NCBI GenBank assembly: GCA_910586515.1
Contig: CAJUGL010000069.1
Span: forward strand, 1-14,376
Reading direction: 5' to 3'
Source: an uncultured Acetatifactor sp.
GTDB lineage: Bacteria > Bacillota > Clostridia > Lachnospirales > Lachnospiraceae
DNA length: 14,376 nucleotides
The notes under the pieces were generated by a model. It was not told the DNA's origin. It made no database searches and saw only the letters and a program-made list of their open reading frames with translations. This document shows, piece after piece, positions 6,530-13,439 of the stretch; the first letter of the stretch is position 1; each line of letters begins with the position of its first letter. The position numbers were made by a program, and so were the translations under genes.

Positions 6530-6562
6530 TGTAACCACAATGTAACATCTTTCAGCTATGAT
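6530..6562 (+). promoter_or_regulatory. ABC-operon promoter with TGTAAC direct repeat
   Basis: TGTAAC occurs at 6530-6535 and again at 6541-6546, an 11-bp period (one helical turn), the usual arrangement of half-sites for OmpR-family response regulators. A -10 element TATGAT lies at 6557-6562. A 17-bp spacer would place the -35 at 6534-6539 (ACCACA, poor), inside the repeat, as expected for an activated promoter. Transcription would begin near 6569, leaving a leader of about 120 nt that contains small stems at 6579-6591 (CTACA/TGTAG) and 6615-6628 (GATAT/ATATC). Binding by the regulator encoded at 10023-10703 is inferred. Confidence 0.45.
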
Positions 6563-6689
6563 AGATTCACCGGATAAGCTACAGGCTGTAGATTTTCAGC
6601 AAACCCCACTTTTTGATATAAAAATATCGGGAAAGCATCCTGTTCGCCTATCGTGGTACAAGTCAAAAAAATAAGGAGCAACAGATATT

Positions 6690-7427
6690 ATGGAAATTTT
6701 GCAGGCAGTCAACTTAAAAAAATATTATCAGAGCGGGGGAGGCACGGTAAAGGCGGTAGACAATATCAGCTTTTCCATAGAGAAGGGAAGCTTTACGGCC
6801 ATTGTGGGCACATCCGGCAGCGGGAAGACCACATTGCTCAATCTTATCGGAGGGTTGGATTACGCGGATGCAGGTGAAGTCATCATAGACGGCCACTCGA
6901 TCATGAAGATGTCGGAGGAGGAGCTGACGGTGTTCCGGCGCAGGAATATCGGTTTTGTGTTTCAAAATTATAATCTGATTTCGGTACAAAATGTATACAA
7001 GAACATTGTGCTTCCTATCAGGCTGGACGGCAGAGGGCCGGACAGGAAATATATCGAGCGCATATGCAGGGAGCTGGGGATTGAGGGAAAGATGGACCGG
7101 TATCCGAACCAGCTCTCCGGAGGCCAGCAGCAGAGGGTGTCCATTGCAAGGGCAATCGCGGCAAAGCCTGCGGTGCTCCTTGCGGATGAACCCACGGGCA
7201 ATCTGGATTCCAAGACCAGTGCGGAGGTGATGGGGCTTCTCAAAATGACTTCCAGAGAATTTCATCAGACCATCATCATGATTACCCACAATGAGGCGAT
7301 TGCACAGCTTGCAGATCGTGTAATCCATCTGGAAGACGGAAAAATCGTAGAAGGCGGAGAAATCGTGGAGGACGCCCAGGCGTGGGATACCTGTCAGGGG
7401 AATTCAGGGGAGGAGGTGCGGCCATGA
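6690..7427 (+). CDS. ABC transporter ATP-binding protein (MacB/BceA-like)
   Basis: A 245-aa ATPase that should power the neighbouring permease at the inner face of the membrane. It has Walker A GTSGSGKTT (residues 40-48), a Q-loop FVFQNYNLIS with Q92, the signature LSGGQQQR (142-149), Walker B VLLADEPTGNLD ending with the catalytic E167, and an H-loop histidine H200 in MITHNEA. The length and motifs are those of the LolD/MacB/BceA group, which pairs with FtsX-type permeases and works by mechanotransmission rather than ordinary transport. AAGGAG at 6673-6678 precedes ATG 6690 by 11 nt. The stop codon overlaps the permease start as ATGA (7424-7427). The neighbouring regulator and kinase suggest a role in peptide-antibiotic resistance or sensing. 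Confidence 0.95.
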   Translation: MEILQAVNLKKYYQSGGGTVKAVDNISFSIEKGSFTAIVGTSGSGKTTLLNLIGGLDYADAGEVIIDGHSIMKMSEEELTVFRRRNIGFVFQNYNLISVQNVYKNIVLPIRLDGRGPDRKYIERICRELGIEGKMDRYPNQLSGGQQQRVSIARAIAAKPAVLLADEPTGNLDSKTSAEVMGLLKMTSREFHQTIIMITHNEAIAQLADRVIHLEDGKIVEGGEIVEDAQAWDTCQGNSGEEVRP

Positions 7428-9985
7428 GCATCATGTTCAGAAATTCCAATGCGACGCTGGAACGGGAATTAGCGGCAGAGGATTACAAGGCTCACCCGGT
7501 CAGAAACCGGATCGCCATTCTTGCCGTGGCATTGACTGCAATTTTGATCGTTGTAACATTTACGGTGGGAATCGGATTTGTAAATGCCCAGACACGTTCT
7601 ATAGGAGCTTCTCCCGGGCCAGGTGCGGACAGCGCCATGATCTACGGCGATGAACAGGTGCTTGAGAGGGTCAGGGCGCTTCCGCAGGTGGAATGGGCGG
7701 CTTATGTCAGAAGATGCAGTACGAGCTATCTCCACAATCGGGATTTTTCGGGGCTGGATGTCCGGCTGTTTGCGGCTGACGAAGTACATTATGATAAAAA
7801 TATGGTGGAACTGATCAGGGGAAGGTATCCCCAGGGAGCAGACGAGATCCTTCTATCGGATACGATGTCAAAGCGTTTGGGGCTTGGGGAAGAGACAGGA
7901 GTCTCCTATGATCTGACAGTAGTTGTGGAGGGGGAGGAGGAAGGCGCTTCGGCGGAAAAGGTCATCCCTATGACGGTTTGCGGCTACTACAGGAATCCTC
8001 TGCGAAATGTTTCCGACATTTACGAGGAAATCTATACGGGAGAAGAGTTTATTCCTGTTTATAATCCGGGGATCATCAAAGGATATGACAATATTTATGT
8101 GAAGCTGAACAATTTAAATCCTCTTAAGCTGGGAAGAGATAAGGAAGAGAGACTAAGCGAGGTGGATGAGCTGGCGGAGGGAAACGGCATCGGGTATAAG
8201 GCAAGCGATATGACGGTTGTTATTTTGATCCCTATCGTCTTACTCATTTTGAGTATCATGCTCTGCGGCTACTTTTTTATCTACAATGTATTTGATATTT
8301 CCGTTGCAAACGACATACGGTTTTACGGGGAACTGAAAACCATCGGGATGTCTTGTAAACAGCTTGGGCGGATGTTATCATGGCAGATGAACCGGATTGC
8401 GGCAATCGGCATCTTAATAGGAGGCGTGGCTGGCTACAGTATCGGACGGGCGGCTTCCGGGGCGGTTCTGGGGGCTTTTGCGGATGGATTGGCTTCTTAT
8501 TATAAACCTGCAGGATTTGTACAGGTGTTCGTTCTGGGGGGCGTCTTTTCCTGGCTTACGGTGTATATCAGCACCATGCGGCCTTTTCGGATCGCAAGCA
8601 GGATCTCTCCTGTGGAGGCGGCGAGATACCGTGGCAAAAAGAAAAAGGGTATCTTTTCGGTTGCGTCCTTTGCACTCAGCGGAATTGTATTTCTGGTCGT
8701 GTACACAATATCCATAGGATACTCGGTGGAGGTACAGGTACAAAAGCACAACGGAACGGATTTCAGGATCAGCCAGAAATGCGCCTCCTTCGGATCGGAT
8801 GAGCCATACCAGCCGGTCAACAGTGAGTTGGTACGGCAGCTTCATGACCTGGAATTTACAGAAGATTTCAGAACTTTTTACTGGGCAAGGACGAAGCCGG
8901 ATTACTACATTTACCAGGGCGGCTACCAGTATCTTCCATCGGAAGGAGAAATCAGGGCGGATGGCGAACTGGCCCGGGATCTGATGGCATATCGAAGGAA
9001 GCTGGAAAGGGAAGAGCGGATGTGGTTTGTCAATCCGGAAACGAACGGGAGAGGGAATTGCCCGGCCAGTGTGCTTGGAATGAATCCGGAATATCTTGAC
9101 CATGAAAGCCAGTACTTTACGGTGCTTGAAGGGAGTCTGGATGGAGAAAAGTTTGCCCGGGGAGACTACCTGATTTATAATCGCTCTCATTACACGAATG
9201 ATATAACCCAGAGTGAGGGAATGGACTATCAGATCCATGCGGGAGACGAGGTGACGGTGGCTTTTTATGATGATGTGGCGGATCGATACGAAGAGAAGAA
9301 ATTTACGGTGATGGCCCTTGTCACATGCAACAATATTTTTGGGACCGACACGGCGGGAGAGGCCCGGATCTGGATCACGGACAGGACTTTTGAGGACATT
9401 TATTCGGATTACGGAAATCTTATAGGGGATATTTGTTTTAACGTATCAGGCCATAGGCAGGACGGGACGGTTCTCTCAGAGAAGGAGCAGTATGAGAAAG
9501 TCGCAGAGATCATAAAGAAGGAAGGCAACATGCAGTTAACCATCGAATCTGCTTACCTGAGCAGATCAGATTTTATGGAAGAAAAGAGAACCATGACAGC
9601 CTTTGGGATTCTTCTGGCTGTCATTGTAGGGCTGATCGGCGTCGCCAATATGGTAAACACAGTGACCACGGATGTGATGGCAAGAAAGGTGGAATATGCG
9701 GCCATGCAGTCCATCGGAATGACCGGACGGCAGATGAAAAGAGATATTTTTGCAAAATATGCAGGGCTGATTACAGTATCACTTACCCTGGCAGCCGCCG
9801 TGGGAGCAGTTTTATCTTATATGATCGGGGGAAATGCCATTTTTAATTTTTCCATCGGGGCGTTTGTACAGGCGCTTGGCATTTTCCTGTTTCTGTCGGT
9901 GGGCTTATGTATGGCTATGGCAGAACTGCTCACGAGGGAGCTGAATAAAAAGTCTATTGTCGAAAGACTGCGTGAAATAGTATAG
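7424..9985 (+). CDS. FtsX/MacB-type ABC permease, 853 aa
   Basis: An integral membrane permease with a tandem layout. TM1 is at about 30-52 (IAILAVALTAILIVVTFTVG), then an extracellular domain of about 210 aa, and three TMs of the first FtsX domain at about 262-288, 324-348 and 364-384. TM5 is at about 409-434 (SGIVFLVVYTISIGY), followed by a second outer domain of about 290 aa, and the second FtsX domain has TMs at about 724-742, 779-802 and 812-832. MacB has four TMs and BceB ten with one outer domain, so this eight-TM, two-domain form is a fused-dimer-like relative. The family cue YAAMQSIGMTGRQMKRDIFA is clear in the second FtsX unit. GAGGAGG before ATG 7424 and the ATGA overlap decide the start; an in-frame GTG at 7382 lies inside the ATPase gene. 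The substrate is unknown. Confidence 0.92.
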   Translation: MSIMFRNSNATLERELAAEDYKAHPVRNRIAILAVALTAILIVVTFTVGIGFVNAQTRSIGASPGPGADSAMIYGDEQVLERVRALPQVEWAAYVRRCSTSYLHNRDFSGLDVRLFAADEVHYDKNMVELIRGRYPQGADEILLSDTMSKRLGLGEETGVSYDLTVVVEGEEEGASAEKVIPMTVCGYYRNPLRNVSDIYEEIYTGEEFIPVYNPGIIKGYDNIYVKLNNLNPLKLGRDKEERLSEVDELAEGNGIGYKASDMTVVILIPIVLLILSIMLCGYFFIYNVFDISVANDIRFYGELKTIGMSCKQLGRMLSWQMNRIAAIGILIGGVAGYSIGRAASGAVLGAFADGLASYYKPAGFVQVFVLGGVFSWLTVYISTMRPFRIASRISPVEAARYRGKKKKGIFSVASFALSGIVFLVVYTISIGYSVEVQVQKHNGTDFRISQKCASFGSDEPYQPVNSELVRQLHDLEFTEDFRTFYWARTKPDYYIYQGGYQYLPSEGEIRADGELARDLMAYRRKLEREERMWFVNPETNGRGNCPASVLGMNPEYLDHESQYFTVLEGSLDGEKFARGDYLIYNRSHYTNDITQSEGMDYQIHAGDEVTVAFYDDVADRYEEKKFTVMALVTCNNIFGTDTAGEARIWITDRTFEDIYSDYGNLIGDICFNVSGHRQDGTVLSEKEQYEKVAEIIKKEGNMQLTIESAYLSRSDFMEEKRTMTAFGILLAVIVGLIGVANMVNTVTTDVMARKVEYAAMQSIGMTGRQMKRDIFAKYAGLITVSLTLAAAVGAVLSYMIGGNAIFNFSIGAFVQALGIFLFLSVGLCMAMAELLTRELNKKSIVERLREIV

Positions 9986-10022
9986 TTTTACTTTTGGCGT
10001 TACGGAAGGGTGTGTAAGCATT

Positions 10023-10703
10023 GTGGATAAGCATATTTTGGTGATAGAGGATGACAGGGCGCTGAACGGAGGAATTGTTTTTGCACTGGAAAAGGAAGGG
10101 TACCATGTCCACAGTGCCTATACCCTGCAGGAGGCGGAGAAAAGCCTGAAGCAGAGGATGAACCTGATCCTTTTGGACATTAACCTGCCGGACGGGGACG
10201 GAAGGGCGTTTCTGCAAAGCGTGCTTGCAGGGCAGCCGGTGCCGGTGCTTCTTTTGACGGCCAGGGATTCCGAGGAGGATATGGTCAGAGGCTTTCAGGC
10301 AGGATGTGACGATTATATTACGAAGCCCTTTTCCATGCAGGTGCTGCTTATGAAGATCGCGGCGGTCTTAAAACGCAGCGGGGGAGTGTCGAGGCAGATC
10401 TATGCATGCGGCGGTTTGGTGTATGACTTTGAAAAGAAAACGCTTATGAGGCATGGGGAACCGGCAGAACTGACTGCGCTGGAATGCAGGCTTTTGGAGT
10501 TTTTCCTCAACAACAGGGGAATCGTGCTCAGCAGGGAGACACTGCTTGAGCGAATTTGGGATGCGGACGAACGGTTTGTGGAGGAGAGGACGCTCAACGT
10601 CACCATCCGCAGGCTGCGTATGAAAGTGGAGGATAACCCGCAGCAGCCTGCCTATATTAAGACGGTATTCGGTTTGGGCTATAAATGGGAGGACGGATCA
10701 TGA
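10023..10703 (+). CDS. OmpR-family response regulator
   Basis: A 226-aa regulator with a receiver domain (about 1-115) and a C-terminal winged helix (about 130-224). The receiver keeps the acidic pair D10/D11, the phosphoacceptor D52 (LILLDINLPDGDG), T79 (LLLTAR) and K101 (ITKPF). The DNA-binding part shows LTALECRLLEFFLNNRGIVL, ERTLNVTIRRLRMKVED and the end IKTVFGLGYKW, all standard for the OmpR/PhoB family. GTG 10023 is the only start that keeps the MDKHILVIEDD terminus; GGAAGGG at 10004-10010 is 12 nt away, so initiation may be modest. It lies 37 bp after the permease and overlaps the kinase by ATGA. A likely target is its own operon promoter at 6530-6562. Confidence 0.95.
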   Translation: MDKHILVIEDDRALNGGIVFALEKEGYHVHSAYTLQEAEKSLKQRMNLILLDINLPDGDGRAFLQSVLAGQPVPVLLLTARDSEEDMVRGFQAGCDDYITKPFSMQVLLMKIAAVLKRSGGVSRQIYACGGLVYDFEKKTLMRHGEPAELTALECRLLEFFLNNRGIVLSRETLLERIWDADERFVEERTLNVTIRRLRMKVEDNPQQPAYIKTVFGLGYKWEDGS

Positions 10704-11746
10704 AACAGGGATTTTTTTATCGGCTGCGGCAGGATACGGATAGGATATGGAAAAGCGGTATGGGCCTGATGCTCATACTGCTTTTCCTGTGCATGGGGAT
10801 ATTATCACACAGCCCGGACCGGGGAATGATAGTGATAATCCTTTACGGTGTGGGATGTATGGCGGTTTTTGCCGGATTTTATTTTCTGATCGTGGGGCGT
10901 GTGAGCGATGTGTTATACAAACTGGGAGATATGATGGAAGGTCTGGCGCAGGGACGGCCCAAGGAGGTGTTTCCTGCTGCGGAGGATACGATCCTGTCAA
11001 GACTGCAGAGCCAGCTCATGCGGTTATACGATTGTCTGCACTCTTATGAGGAACGGGAACAGCAGATGCGCAGGCAGCTTGACGAGAATATAGGCGATTT
11101 GGTGCATCAGCTCAATACTCCGGTCACGAATATCAGGATGTATACGGAATTTTTGGGAAGGGATGATTTGACGCCCCAGGAGAGGGAACGGTTTTTAAGC
11201 TGTCTGGCAGGACAGGCGCATAAGCTCTCCTGGCTGGGGGAGAGCTTTTCCCAAATATCCCGTCTGGAAACAGGGATGATCCGTCTGAAACCGGAAAGGC
11301 AGAAGCTGCAGCCTTTGATTCTGCAGGCAGTAGGGCAGGTTATGGAGAAGGCGCAGCTCCGGGGGATGGAGATCAGTTTAAAAGGCGAGGTACAGGCGGA
11401 AGTTCTGGCGGATACCAGGTGGACTGCGGAGGCGGTGTTCAATGTACTTGACAATGCGGTAAAGTATGGGGACGAGAACAGTATGATCGAGATGGAAGTG
11501 GCAGGGCTGACAAATTTTATAAGCGTTGCGGTCAGGAACAGAGGAGTGAAAATTGACCAGGAGGAGTATCACAAACTTTTTAAGCGATTCTACAGGGGAA
11601 AAGGAACCGGAGAGACGGAGGGCTCGGGATTGGGTTTGTATATTGCGAGGAAAATACTGGAGCAGGAGAAGGGGTATATCACGGCCGGGAAGAGTAATGA
11701 CGGGCGGACGGAGTTTGTGATTTATTTGGCATGTGATCAGAACTGA
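10700..11746 (+). CDS. Short-loop (intramembrane-sensing type) histidine kinase
   Basis: A 348-aa sensor kinase. Two membrane helices at about 20-36 and 43-65 are joined by only six or so residues (HSPDRG), the layout of BceS-like kinases that sense through a partner ABC transporter and not by an outer domain. The dimerisation box has H136 in DLVHQLNTPVTNIRMY. The N-box is NVLDNAVKYG, and GSGLGLYIARKILEQ is the G2 box. The G1 box reads NRGVKI in place of DxGxGI, a change also seen in related kinases. ATG 10700 has GGAGG at 10688-10692, 7 nt upstream; an ATG at 10685 in frame sits before that RBS and is less likely. It shares ATGA with the regulator gene and is its cognate partner. Confidence 0.93.
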   Translation: MKQGFFYRLRQDTDRIWKSGMGLMLILLFLCMGILSHSPDRGMIVIILYGVGCMAVFAGFYFLIVGRVSDVLYKLGDMMEGLAQGRPKEVFPAAEDTILSRLQSQLMRLYDCLHSYEEREQQMRRQLDENIGDLVHQLNTPVTNIRMYTEFLGRDDLTPQERERFLSCLAGQAHKLSWLGESFSQISRLETGMIRLKPERQKLQPLILQAVGQVMEKAQLRGMEISLKGEVQAEVLADTRWTAEAVFNVLDNAVKYGDENSMIEMEVAGLTNFISVAVRNRGVKIDQEEYHKLFKRFYRGKGTGETEGSGLGLYIARKILEQEKGYITAGKSNDGRTEFVIYLACDQN

Positions 11747-11786
11747 TAAGCATAATAGGGGTATGGGGAAGCGATCACCTTAAACG

Positions 11787-11939
11787 ATGGAGAAAGGGAA
11801 TCCCAAGCTGGCGATACGGTATGCGAAAAGGATTATAGAGCAAAATAAGGGAAAAGCACCAACGAACATTGCGCCGGGAACCAAGGTGTATGAGCTGGTG
11901 GAGGAACTGGCGAGGTATTTGCCGGAAAAATTACAATAG
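11787..11939 (+). CDS. 50-aa ORF, possible gene fragment
   Basis: The frame reads MEKGNPKLAIRYAKRIIEQN, then KGKAPTNIAPGTKVYELVEE, ending LARYLPEKLQ. The sequence looks like real protein: two amphipathic helices joined by a Pro/Gly turn, soluble and basic. I do not recognise it. There is no clear Shine-Dalgarno, and an in-frame TAA lies only two codons upstream (11781-11783), so it may be the surviving C-terminal tail of a lost protein. It follows the kinase by 40 bp on the same strand and runs toward the end of the convergent regulator gene, 12 bp away. Confidence 0.4.
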   Translation: MEKGNPKLAIRYAKRIIEQNKGKAPTNIAPGTKVYELVEELARYLPEKLQ

Positions 11940-11951
11940 AATCTCTTTCAG

Positions 11952-12320
11952 CTATTCTTTATAAGGATTCTGCCAATTCGGGCAGAGGTATGTCTCACTC
12001 CATGCCATCATGGTCTGCAGGACAGGGATAAAGCTCTCCCCAAATTCGGTAAGTGAATATTCCACCTTCGGCGGAATTTCCTTGTATATTTCCCGGTGGA
12101 GGAACCCGTCGCTTTCCAGTTCCCGGAGCTGCTTTGTGAGCGTGGACTGTGTGATGCCGTCAAGGCGGCGCATCAGTTCACCGAACCGCTGGACTTTGTA
12201 AAAAGATACATACCATAAGATCAGAATTTTCCATTTTCCGCCGATCACGGCCTGTAGCCTGCCCATAGGAACGCAGCGGGCAATGGTTTCCTCCTTGTTG
12301 AACTTATTATCAGCCATCAT
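11952..12320 (-). CDS. HxlR-family transcriptional regulator
   Basis: A 122-aa winged-helix DNA-binding protein. The family signature is C16-VPMGRLQAVIGGKWKILIL, followed by RFGELMRRLDGITQSTLTKQ as the helix-turn-helix and LRELESDGFLHREIYKEIPP with VEYSLTEFGES as the wing. C16 sits where YodB/HypR-type HxlR proteins carry their redox-sensing cysteine; a second cysteine lies near the C terminus in YLCPNW. On the minus strand AAGGGGG precedes the first of two ATG codons (12320 or 12317) by about 5 nt. A good promoter lies upstream at 12343-12371. Divergence from the radical SAM pair suggests it controls them and itself. Response to an electrophile or oxidant is inferred from the cysteine only. 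Confidence 0.92.
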   Translation of the reverse strand: MMADNKFNKEETIARCVPMGRLQAVIGGKWKILILWYVSFYKVQRFGELMRRLDGITQSTLTKQLRELESDGFLHREIYKEIPPKVEYSLTEFGESFIPVLQTMMAWSETYLCPNWQNPYKE

Positions 12321-12342
12321 TCATTCCCCCTTATGATTTATG

Positions 12343-12371
12343 AGTATATCCCGGTGGCGGGCAAAAATCAA
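12343..12371 (-). promoter_or_regulatory. SigA-type promoter of the HxlR gene
   Basis: Read on the minus strand: -35 TTGATT (12366-12371), a spacer of exactly 17 bp, and -10 TATACT (12343-12348). The -10 ends 22 bp before the start codon, giving a very short leader with the RBS AAGGGGG. Confidence 0.65.
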
Positions 12372-12399
12372 GATACGGTTATTTTTGACAGATAGTATG

Positions 12400-12450
12400 T
12401 TTTTCATCAAAGGTATGAAAAAGTGTACTATAGACAAAAAAAGACAGTAC
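12400..12450. promoter_or_regulatory. Candidate operator region between hxlR-type gene and radical SAM genes
   Basis: Two inverted repeats lie side by side. TTTTTCAT (12400-12407) and ATGAAAAA (12415-12422) are perfect 8-bp arms with a 7-bp spacer. GTACT (12425-12429) and AGTAC (12446-12450) are 21 bp apart, two helical turns. The second touches the -35 of the radical SAM promoter. HxlR-family dimers bind inverted repeats of this kind, some with a TACT/AGTA core. The first repeat might equally be a weak hairpin. Confidence 0.42.
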
Positions 12451-12479
12451 TTGATTTCATGGAATTTCAGAGGTAATTT
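12451..12479 (+). promoter_or_regulatory. Candidate promoter of the radical SAM operon
   Basis: -35 TTGATT (12451-12456), a 17-bp spacer, and -10 TAATTT (12474-12479). The leader then carries GCTCCGCGGAGC (12492-12503), a perfect 12-bp palindrome, just before the RBS. Confidence 0.48.
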
Positions 12480-12526
12480 AGTGCAAAAGAAGCTCCGCGG
12501 AGCAAAGAGACGAGGAGGAATGAAAG

Positions 12527-13426
12527 ATGCACTATACAGGAACCATATGGAGGCCGCCCTATGAGGCAGCGTCCCTGCTATTGGAGGTTACCGCAGGCTG
12601 TACGCACCACAGATGCAAATTCTGTACGCTTTACGCAGACCTGCCTTTTCCATTCAGAATGTCGCGGATGGAGGAAATCGAGGCGGACCTAAAGGAGGCG
12701 CAGAGGACGTACCGCTCTTTTGGCGGCAGGAGGATAACCCGGACTTTCCTGACCGGGGCAAATCCCTTTGTGCTGAAATATGAAAGACTGATGGGGATAG
12801 CAGAGCTGGTGCACAGCTATTTCCCGGAGACGGAAACCATTGGCTGCTTTGCCAGAGTGACGGACATTACCCTGAAATCCGATGAAGAGCTTGCAGCCCT
12901 GGGCGGGGCAGGTTATGACGGCCTGACAATCGGCATGGAGACGGCGGATGATGCGGCGCTGCGATTCATGGATAAGGGGTATCTTTCGGAAGATATTCTG
13001 AAACAGTGCGAAAGGCTTGACAGAGCAGGCATCCGTTACAGCTTTTTTTATCTGACAGGAATATCCGGCGCTGGGCGCGGGGAGAGTGGGGCGAGGGCCA
13101 CCGCCGCTGTGTGCAATAAGCTCCACCCGACTTTGATCGGTGTAAATATGCTGACTGTCTATCCGGATTCAAAACTGTACGGGGAAATCCGGCAGGGAAA
13201 CTGGAAAGAGGAAAGTGAGACGGAAAAGTACAGGGAAGTGAGGGCGCTGGCAGAGGGATTGGAGATCCCCACAGAATTTGCGGCCCTGGGCGCTTCTAAT
13301 GCTTTCCGGCTTTATGGTGTCCTGCCAAAAGACAGGGCGGCCCTTATCTCGGCAATTGACAGGATAATCGGAACGGTAAAAGAAGAAGACCTGCGAAAGT
13401 ACCGCAGAAATCTTCCTCATCTTTAG
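12527..13426 (+). CDS. Radical SAM protein, single domain (copy 1)
   Basis: A 299-aa radical SAM protein that should cleave S-adenosylmethionine with a 4Fe-4S cluster to make a 5'-deoxyadenosyl radical. The cluster cysteines are C25, C30 and C33 (GCTHHRCKFC), a CX4CX2C spacing used by one COG1032-like branch; a CX3CX2C count does not fit. The barrel continues with ITRTFLTGANPF, TIGCFARVTDI, YDGLTIGMETADD and SFFYLTGISGAGRG. The protein has no N-terminal B12 domain and no C-terminal SPASM cysteine set. AGGAGG at 12513-12518 is 8 nt before ATG 12527; an ATG at 12520 is out of frame and would give only a short peptide. The substrate is unknown. It is followed after 13 bp by a paralogue. Confidence 0.9.
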   Translation: MHYTGTIWRPPYEAASLLLEVTAGCTHHRCKFCTLYADLPFPFRMSRMEEIEADLKEAQRTYRSFGGRRITRTFLTGANPFVLKYERLMGIAELVHSYFPETETIGCFARVTDITLKSDEELAALGGAGYDGLTIGMETADDAALRFMDKGYLSEDILKQCERLDRAGIRYSFFYLTGISGAGRGESGARATAAVCNKLHPTLIGVNMLTVYPDSKLYGEIRQGNWKEESETEKYREVRALAEGLEIPTEFAALGASNAFRLYGVLPKDRAALISAIDRIIGTVKEEDLRKYRRNLPHL

Positions 13427-13439
13427 GAGGTGATTTAGG

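Larger units (their letters stand above)
5866..6689. other. 824-bp stretch without an intact gene
   Basis: This stretch holds a long inverted repeat (5871-5970), a nested terminator-like hairpin (6028-6072), a broken GNAT acetyltransferase gene on the minus strand (6233-6430), and the control region of the ABC operon (6530-6689). By eye, 6080-6690 is clearly more AT-rich than the flanking genes. A short + frame at 6098-6238 (MYQLNFDEKDHSVFRKYWDN from ATG 6143) has protein-like composition but no convincing RBS and no family I recognise; it overlaps the end of the GNAT remnant. The whole looks like a worn-down intergenic region where genes have been lost. Confidence 0.6.

Noticed and set aside
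6714..7328. 204-aa minus-strand frame
   Set aside because: It is antisense to the ABC ATPase, whose Walker and signature motifs fix the + frame.
8414..9238. 274-aa open frame on the minus strand
   Set aside because: It lies fully inside the permease gene, has no RBS, and its Arg/His/Ser/Pro-rich sequence is typical of an antisense shadow.
12340..12564. 74-aa + frame across the hxlR/radical SAM gap
   Set aside because: It runs through the promoters and operator-like repeats and overlaps the better supported start at 12527.
12689..13126. 145-aa minus-strand frame
   Set aside because: It is antisense to radical SAM copy 1 and shows no recognisable domain.
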